Assembly (NCBI GenBank): GCA_003094555.1
Contig: NATW01000112.1
Span: forward strand, 1 to 62,077
Direction: 5' to 3'
DNA from: a gamma proteobacterium symbiont of Ctena orbiculata
GTDB taxonomy: Bacteria > Pseudomonadota > Gammaproteobacteria > Chromatiales > Chromatiaceae
Length of the DNA: 62,077 bases
Under the pieces are notes generated by a model, which saw only the letters and a program-made list of their open reading frames with translations, had not been told where the DNA came from and ran no database searches. This document shows, in pieces, positions 56,785 to 62,077 of this stretch. A program made the position numbers and the translations under genes. Each line of letters opens with the position of its first letter. Within the stretch, counting starts at the first letter, position 1.

Positions 56785-57822
56785 ATGCAACAACCGAGGA
56801 GCCAGGCTGCCGAGCTGTTTCGCAAACGCCTGATCTCAACCGCAAAGGGGCCCCGTGGGGCCAAGGATATGAGCCGCGAAGAGGCGCGCGAGGCCTTGAC
56901 CTTCCTCATCTCCAGTGAGGCGCAACCGGCCCAGGTCGGGGCCTTTCTCACCGCGATGCGCTTCAAGGGGGCGCGGGTGGAGGAGTTGAAGGGATTTCTC
57001 GATGCCATGGAGGCGAGTGCAACCTTGATCGCCCCTGAAGTCGATGGCTTGCTGAACTGCAACGGTCCCTACGATGGACGCAAAAACGCACTCCATCTCA
57101 GTCTGGCGGCGGCGATCGTAACCGCCTCGGCAGATGTCCCGGTGGTGATGCACTCCAGCAGCGGGCTACCGCCCAAGGACGGTGTTACCACCGCGCGTCT
57201 GTTGGAGGCATTGGGCATTCCCGCCTGTCGAGAGCCTGATCGGGTATCGAGGGATATTGAAGAGAAGGGATTCGGTCACCTGCATGCCAGCTGCTATCTG
57301 TATGGGGTGGAGAGATTGAAACCGATACGCCAGACGCTCTTCTATCGATCCTTTCTCCACGCCTGCGAGGTGATGCTAAATCCTGCTGGCGCCGCATGTT
57401 CATTGCTGGGCGCCGCTCATAAAAACTTCCTGGAGCGCTTTGCTTGTGCCGCCGGTGAACGCGGACAACAGCGGGTGATGGTGGTGCAGGGGCTGGACGG
57501 CTGCGATGAGCTGCCGTTGGAAGCGGTGGCCGTGGCCGATTTCAACCATGGCGAAGTCGCTCAATATATCCTCGATCCTGCCGATTTTGGATTTAAGCAT
57601 CGCCCTCATCATCCCTGCGAGTCAGTGGATGCGACAGCGCGTAGAGTTGAGGATGCCCTTATGGGAAAGAGCGAGCAACATCTCGATGCCATTCTCTACA
57701 ATGCGGGAGTCAGGCTCTATCTGAGCAACAAGGTTGATGATATCGGGGCGGGTGTGGCGATGGCGAAGGTGCAGTTCGAGTCGGGACGAGTGGCGGAAAA
57801 ATTGCTCGAATTGCAACACTGA
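56785..57822 (+). CDS. ybiB: TrpD2/YbiB-like phosphoribosyltransferase-fold protein
   Basis: A 345-residue member of the anthranilate phosphoribosyltransferase fold family lacking true TrpD specificity. The N-terminal helical domain (about 1-75) has LTFLISSEAQPAQVGAFLTA. The Gly-rich PRPP-type loop is altered (HSSSGLPPKDGVTTARLLEA, about 114-133). E. coli YbiB (TrpD2) binds nucleic acids and is LexA-regulated, and is not an anthranilate enzyme. GGGAG precedes the start. No trp genes lie nearby, in line with the TrpD2 assignment. Confidence 0.85.
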   Translation: MQQPRSQAAELFRKRLISTAKGPRGAKDMSREEAREALTFLISSEAQPAQVGAFLTAMRFKGARVEELKGFLDAMEASATLIAPEVDGLLNCNGPYDGRKNALHLSLAAAIVTASADVPVVMHSSSGLPPKDGVTTARLLEALGIPACREPDRVSRDIEEKGFGHLHASCYLYGVERLKPIRQTLFYRSFLHACEVMLNPAGAACSLLGAAHKNFLERFACAAGERGQQRVMVVQGLDGCDELPLEAVAVADFNHGEVAQYILDPADFGFKHRPHHPCESVDATARRVEDALMGKSEQHLDAILYNAGVRLYLSNKVDDIGAGVAMAKVQFESGRVAEKLLELQH

Positions 57823-57912
57823 GCACGGTTATTAAGTTGTGCGCGGTGTGAAATGAGACAACGATGACGGCTGTTTCAATACCTGATTCGCGGCGTTTAA
57901 AAGGAAGCGACG

Positions 57913-58359
57913 ATGAGACCGTTTCATTTGATTTTGGGATGCCTGCTTGTGGCGTTGACAGGCGGTTCTGCCAGTGCGGACGCTATCTATAAATGGCGGG
58001 ATGAAAACGGGAAGGTGCATTTTGGCGATCGGCCGCCGGTAATGGAAGAGTCTCAACCTGTAACGGTCAAACCAAACATCTATCAGGCGCCGAAGTATAA
58101 GCCCAATACCGGTTCCGGTCGTGAAAAGGTGGTGATGTACAGTACTAAAAGGTGCGGTTACTGCAAACAGGCCCGTCAATATTTCAAACGCAAGGCTATC
58201 CCGTATGTGGAATACGATGTGGAGACGAGCCAAAAAGGCAGGCGTGACTATAAAAAGCTGGGGGGTAGGGGGGTGCCGATCATCCTGGTGGGTGAGCGAC
58301 GGCTGAACGGCTTTTCCAAGGCCGGTTTCCGTCGGATCTATCGAAATCAGGGTGACTGA
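57913..58359 (+). CDS. periplasmic DUF4124-glutaredoxin fusion
   Basis: A 148-residue exported protein. The signal peptide (FHLILGCLLVALTGGSASA) is followed by a DUF4124 domain (about 24-45, IYKWRDENGKVHFGDRPP) and a glutaredoxin domain (about 70-148) with the redox-active CGYC motif and the cis-Pro loop GVPIIL. A periplasmic glutaredoxin would reduce or isomerise disulfides or handle glutathionylated proteins. AAGGAAG precedes the start. It is about 100 bp from the downstream HlyD-like gene and probably independent of it. Confidence 0.9.
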   Translation: MRPFHLILGCLLVALTGGSASADAIYKWRDENGKVHFGDRPPVMEESQPVTVKPNIYQAPKYKPNTGSGREKVVMYSTKRCGYCKQARQYFKRKAIPYVEYDVETSQKGRRDYKKLGGRGVPIILVGERRLNGFSKAGFRRIYRNQGD

Positions 58360-58460
58360 GCGACCGGGGGAATCGGCGCCAGTTCAATGGACGACACATA
58401 AAGATATCCTAAACACTACCGAAAACAGTGGTTAGGGCTGTTTAGGAATCTAAGTGAAGT

Positions 58461-60209
58461 ATGTCGTTACCTTCCCAGGTCGTGATACAGCAATGGCTGG
58501 TGCAATTATGCCGTTTGATCAGTGGTATAGAGTCGGCTGTTGTCGTTGAAAAAGGCGCAGTTGACGAAAAGCGATCGTCTCATGTGGTCTGGCCTCAGGG
58601 TAAGGAGCCGGAGAGGGATCTGTTGAAGCTCAGCCGGAAGGCGATTGAAACCCGCAGAAAGCTGATAGTCTCCGCCGGCAGGCACAACGTTAAGAACGCT
58701 GATCTCATGGCCCTGCCCCTGGTCGCGGGTGGTGAGGTAAAAGGGGCTGTGGCTTTGTGTCTGAGTGCCCGGGCGGCACAAAACCAACAGGCGGCCATGC
58801 AGGCGCTGCAGTGGAGTCTGCATTGGCTGCATCTGTTGCAGAAACAGGCCGCTGCGAGCGGCGCGGTACCCAGGGTATGGATAGAGCAGCTGTCGCAGGA
58901 TCAACTATCCCCAGCCTCTATAGTGGGTCTTGTTGCCGAACAGTTTCATTGCGACCGGGTCACACTTGCCGTTGGTGATGCACGTCGACTTGAGATCGCT
59001 GCGACCTCTCCCGCTGTTAAGATTGAACATGAAAGCGGATTGCTTCGTGCCATCAAGGAGGCAATGTTCGAAGCCCTCGATCAACGGCAGCTGTTGTTCT
59101 ACCCGCCCTTGAAATCTTCCGCTGAAAAGCTGCTGCGAAGCCATGAGTCATTTGCCAAGACGGTGGGTCAGGCAACCCTCTGCAGTATACCCTTGACGGT
59201 GGCTGACTGTACGGTTGGTGTTTTGTTGTTGGAGCGTCACAGCCGGCAGCCGTTCACGCAGCGGGAGCGGGAGCTCTGTCAACAGGCGGCTGGATTGCTC
59301 GGTCTGCTGCTACAGCAGCGACAATATTGTGATCGGCCCCTTATTGGATTGATGGCTGATCGAGTGCGGCTGCGAGTGCATTCCTTGCTGGGACCCCGGG
59401 GTCTCTGGTTGAAGCTGGGGCTGCCGGGACTGGCCTTGATTCTACTGTTCTCCGGCTTGTTTCAGGGCGACTACCGAATCGAGGCGAGGGCCAATCTGGA
59501 GGGACGCATACAGCGTGTCATCACGGCGCCGTTTGACGGTTATCTGCAACAGGCCGCTGTCAGGGCGGGTGATATCGTGGAGCGGGGGGCCGTGCTGTGT
59601 CAACTGGATGACAGGGACCTGAGACTCGAGCAGGCAAAATGGCAGACGGAGCTGGCAAAGTTGCAACGTGAGCAGCGTGAGGCGCTGGCGACCCATGATC
59701 GTAGTAGGATAGCGATTCTTCAGGCCCAGGCGGAACAGGCCAATGCGGAGCTCGAGCGGGTGGAGATGAAGCTTGAGAGGAGCCGGATCAAGGCACCCTT
59801 GCAGGGTGTCATCGTCAGTGGGGATCTGAGTCAGAATCTGGGTGCGCCGCTGAAGCGTGGCGAGGAGTTGTTCAAGATCGCGCCTCTCGAAAGCTATCGT
59901 GTCATGCTGCAGGTTGATGAGGCGGACATCGGTGCTGTGGAGGTCGGCCAGCCGGGTAACCTTCGACTTGCCGGTTATCCCCACCTGCTCCATCCGTTTT
60001 CCGTGAAGCGCGTCCTGCCCCTTTCGACGGCGGCGGAAGGAAGCTATCTGTTCACTCTGGAGGCGGAACTGAATACGATCGACGAGGAGCTGAGACCGGG
60101 GCTGCAGGGGGTGGCGAAAATCGATGCGGGCAGGCGTAGTCTGCTATGGCTTGCCGGTCACCGTTTACACGACTGGTTGCGACTGATGTTCTGGCGTTGG
60201 TGGGGATGA
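58461..60209 (+). CDS. GAF-domain HlyD-family membrane-fusion protein
   Basis: A 582-residue inner-membrane protein. The cytoplasmic N-terminal part has two GAF-like regions (about 15-120 and 150-280). One TM lies near 325-345. The periplasmic part is a HlyD-type adaptor: split lipoyl domain (ITAPFDGYLQQAAV and IKAPLQGVIVSG) around a coiled-coil hairpin, then a beta-barrel. GAF domains on a membrane-fusion protein are unusual and imply ligand-controlled export. Its stop overlaps the start of the M50 protease-like gene. Confidence 0.88.
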   Translation: MSLPSQVVIQQWLVQLCRLISGIESAVVVEKGAVDEKRSSHVVWPQGKEPERDLLKLSRKAIETRRKLIVSAGRHNVKNADLMALPLVAGGEVKGAVALCLSARAAQNQQAAMQALQWSLHWLHLLQKQAAASGAVPRVWIEQLSQDQLSPASIVGLVAEQFHCDRVTLAVGDARRLEIAATSPAVKIEHESGLLRAIKEAMFEALDQRQLLFYPPLKSSAEKLLRSHESFAKTVGQATLCSIPLTVADCTVGVLLLERHSRQPFTQRERELCQQAAGLLGLLLQQRQYCDRPLIGLMADRVRLRVHSLLGPRGLWLKLGLPGLALILLFSGLFQGDYRIEARANLEGRIQRVITAPFDGYLQQAAVRAGDIVERGAVLCQLDDRDLRLEQAKWQTELAKLQREQREALATHDRSRIAILQAQAEQANAELERVEMKLERSRIKAPLQGVIVSGDLSQNLGAPLKRGEELFKIAPLESYRVMLQVDEADIGAVEVGQPGNLRLAGYPHLLHPFSVKRVLPLSTAAEGSYLFTLEAELNTIDEELRPGLQGVAKIDAGRRSLLWLAGHRLHDWLRLMFWRWWG

Positions 60210-62077
60210 TGGAGGCTCTCTGGCAGAGGATAGCCGGGGCCCGTCCCCGTCTCAATCCGCAGATCTCGATCCGCCGGCAACTCTACCGCAAGGAGCTTTG
60301 GTATCTGCTGCAGGACCCGATCGGAGAGCGCCATTTTCGTCTGACTCCGGCGGCTTATCAGATAGTCAGCCGGTTTGACGGCAAGCAGACCCTCGAGGTG
60401 ATCTGGCAACAGGCGCAAAGGCATCTGTCGCAGCCGCCACAGCTGGAGGACTTTATCCGTCTGCTGATTCAGCTGCAGGGGGGTGGGGCGCTTGTTGATA
60501 ACAGGGAGAGCGAGGCCCTGAAACTGCTCGAGCGTCGTAAACAACCGCGACAATGGCTGCGCCAGTTACGTAATCCCCTCTCCCTGCGCATCCCGTTATG
60601 GGATCCTGACAGGCTGTTGAATGGACTGATGCCGATGCTGCGGCCCTTGTTCAGTCGTTTCGGCATGGCCTTGTGGATGCTGGTGGTGCTGAGCGGATTG
60701 CTCCAATTGGCACTGAATTGGCCGTTGATAGCCGACAATGTCACCAGTCAGCTGCTCTCCGCAGAGAATCTGCTGTTGATGGCTGCAGTCTATCTGCTGA
60801 TGAAGCTGTTCCACGAGGCGGCACATGGAGTTGCCACCAAGCATTGGGGAGGGGAGGTGCATCAGGTAGGGGTGATGCTGCTCGCCCTGATACCCATGCC
60901 CTATGTGGATGCCTCCGCCGCCAACGGTTTCAGTGAGCGGCGTGCGCGGATAGCGGTTGGCGCCGCGGGGATCATGACCGAGCTGTTGTTGGCAAGCCTG
61001 GGACTTTGGCTGTGGTTGGCCACCGCGCCCGGTTGGGTCAATGCAGCGGCCTACAATATGATGCTGATCGGCGGTCTCTCCGCACTGCTGATCAACGGCA
61101 ATCCTCTACTCAGATTCGACGGTTACTATGTCCTGTCAGATTTGATCGACATCCCCAACCTCTCCACTCGCGCCAACCGCTATCTCGGCTATCTGTTGCA
61201 GCACTATCTGTTTGGTGTGGATGAGACCCGGTCGCCGACGCAATCCGACTGGGAGCGAGGTTGGTTCATATTCTATGGCATCACTGCCTTCTTCTATCGT
61301 CTCTTTATTCTTGTCACGATTATGTTCTTGGTGGCGGAACGCTATCCGCTTGTGGGTGGGATTATCGCGCTTTGGGCCCTGATCGGAATGGTGATCATGC
61401 CCTTGGTCGGCCAGATCAAATTCCTCTTCACCAGTCGTCAATTAGCGAAACGACGGACCCGTGCTCTGCTAAGTGTCGCATCGATTAGCGTTTTGCTTGT
61501 ACTGTCATTGTTTGTTGTTCCTGCTCCTCATGCCACTTTTGTGGAGGGGGTTGTACTACCACCTGATGGTTCTGAAATCCGTGCGGGGGCTCAAGGCGAG
61601 GTCGTGGAATTGCTTGCTCAGCCAGACACTCATGTCTCGGCCGGGCAGCCATTGCTGGTGATGGAGGATCCCTACCTCGAGACGGAATTGAAGCGCCTGG
61701 CCGCTCAACAGCGTGAGTTGATGGCTGAATATGAGGTATTGGTCAGCAGTCATGAGATGGTGAGGGCGGATATCCTGCGGCAGGAGCTCAGTCTGGTTGA
61801 GAAGGAGATCTCCCGGAAGCGGACATTGGCGGCAAACCTCACGCTGCACAGCCCTGTTGCGGGTCTCTTGCTGGTTCAGCAGCCTGGCGACCTGCCTGGA
61901 CGTTTTCTCCATCAGGGTGATCTGGTCGGTTATGTATTCGACAACCACCAGGCTGAGGTCAGCGTGGCTGTATCGCAGGAGGCTATCGGCCTGGTTCGCC
62001 GCTCCGCTGAGACAGTGCAGGCGCGCTACGCCAACAGGCCCGGAGAGTTGTTGCCGGTTAAGGTGGTTGCGGAGATT
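60206..62077 (+). CDS. PqqD-like / M50 metalloprotease / HlyD-like protein (partial)
   Basis: The frame is open from ATG 60206 (or 60209) to the window edge, at least 624 residues. An N-terminal PqqD-like region (about 20-100, FRLTPAAYQIVSRFDG) suggests peptide recognition. A membrane zinc protease core follows, with HEAAH at 203-207 and the third ligand in NGNPLLRFDGYY (Asp305). After several TM segments, a periplasmic lipoyl/HlyD-like domain begins near residue 450. It overlaps the GAF-HlyD stop by 4 bp. Together they look like a peptide or exopolymer export-processing machine. The C-terminus lies outside the window. Confidence 0.85.
   Translation, partial: MMEALWQRIAGARPRLNPQISIRRQLYRKELWYLLQDPIGERHFRLTPAAYQIVSRFDGKQTLEVIWQQAQRHLSQPPQLEDFIRLLIQLQGGGALVDNRESEALKLLERRKQPRQWLRQLRNPLSLRIPLWDPDRLLNGLMPMLRPLFSRFGMALWMLVVLSGLLQLALNWPLIADNVTSQLLSAENLLLMAAVYLLMKLFHEAAHGVATKHWGGEVHQVGVMLLALIPMPYVDASAANGFSERRARIAVGAAGIMTELLLASLGLWLWLATAPGWVNAAAYNMMLIGGLSALLINGNPLLRFDGYYVLSDLIDIPNLSTRANRYLGYLLQHYLFGVDETRSPTQSDWERGWFIFYGITAFFYRLFILVTIMFLVAERYPLVGGIIALWALIGMVIMPLVGQIKFLFTSRQLAKRRTRALLSVASISVLLVLSLFVVPAPHATFVEGVVLPPDGSEIRAGAQGEVVELLAQPDTHVSAGQPLLVMEDPYLETELKRLAAQQRELMAEYEVLVSSHEMVRADILRQELSLVEKEISRKRTLAANLTLHSPVAGLLLVQQPGDLPGRFLHQGDLVGYVFDNHQAEVSVAVSQEAIGLVRRSAETVQARYANRPGELLPVKVVAEI

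Overview
The window looks like part of a free-living or facultatively symbiotic gammaproteobacterial chromosome. The evidence is a didderm outer-membrane toolkit (TamA/TamB), an OxyR with cysteines exactly at residues 199 and 208, GspA/GspB-type secretion accessory proteins, an MscK-size mechanosensitive channel, and unusually dense c-di-GMP, histidine-kinase and chemotaxis signalling. The style would fit Chromatiales-like sulfur oxidisers, but no sulfur or carbon-fixation gene is present, so that placement is only an inference. No rRNA, CRISPR array, insertion sequence or phage module was seen. There is one tRNA (Phe).

Layout. 1-3.6 kb: tRNA-Phe with its own promoter, an AT-richer gene for a cytoplasmic-looking subtilase, mazG, and a small secreted Cys-repeat protein. 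3.6-10.2 kb: an OmpR-type two-component system divergent from a PspA-like / membrane protein / von Willebrand A operon, with two 7-4-7 direct repeats between them, then a SRPBCC-GyrI-like protein. 10.3-16.7 kb: lhr helicase, a small membrane protein, a flavin reductase and an amidohydrolase. 16.8-24.2 kb: a HipB/HipA toxin-antitoxin pair with a clear operator-like palindrome, followed by tamA-tamB. 24.4-32.1 kb: a Cys-rich small protein, GspA-like ATPase plus GspB, a methyltransferase, a HAD hydrolase, an RssA-type patatin, an orphan protein and a Nudix hydrolase.

32.3-48.7 kb is a signalling district. A substrate-binding protein overlaps the gene for a CHASE-PAS-GGDEF-EAL protein. An MscK-like channel follows. 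Then comes a minus-strand four-gene operon: a 2068-residue hybrid kinase with five tandem periplasmic solute-binding domains, a response regulator with an HD-GYP domain, a two-domain CbiX-like protein with one degenerate half, and a class III nucleotide cyclase fused to an FHA domain. This operon is the best candidate here for an undescribed integrated signalling system.

49-57.8 kb is an oxidative-stress and oxygen-sensing district. It holds katG with a good OxyR-like site, a strong terminator and an 8-bp tandem repeat, a soluble zinc-binding-type (CZB) chemoreceptor, a bacteriohemerythrin, a small secreted protein, oxyR, a haem-oxygenase-fold redox enzyme and a TrpD2/YbiB-like protein. 57.9-62.1 kb: a periplasmic DUF4124-glutaredoxin fusion, then a GAF-HlyD membrane-fusion protein overlapping a PqqD-like/M50 protease/HlyD-like protein cut by the window edge. 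This pair looks like part of a poorly described export or processing system.
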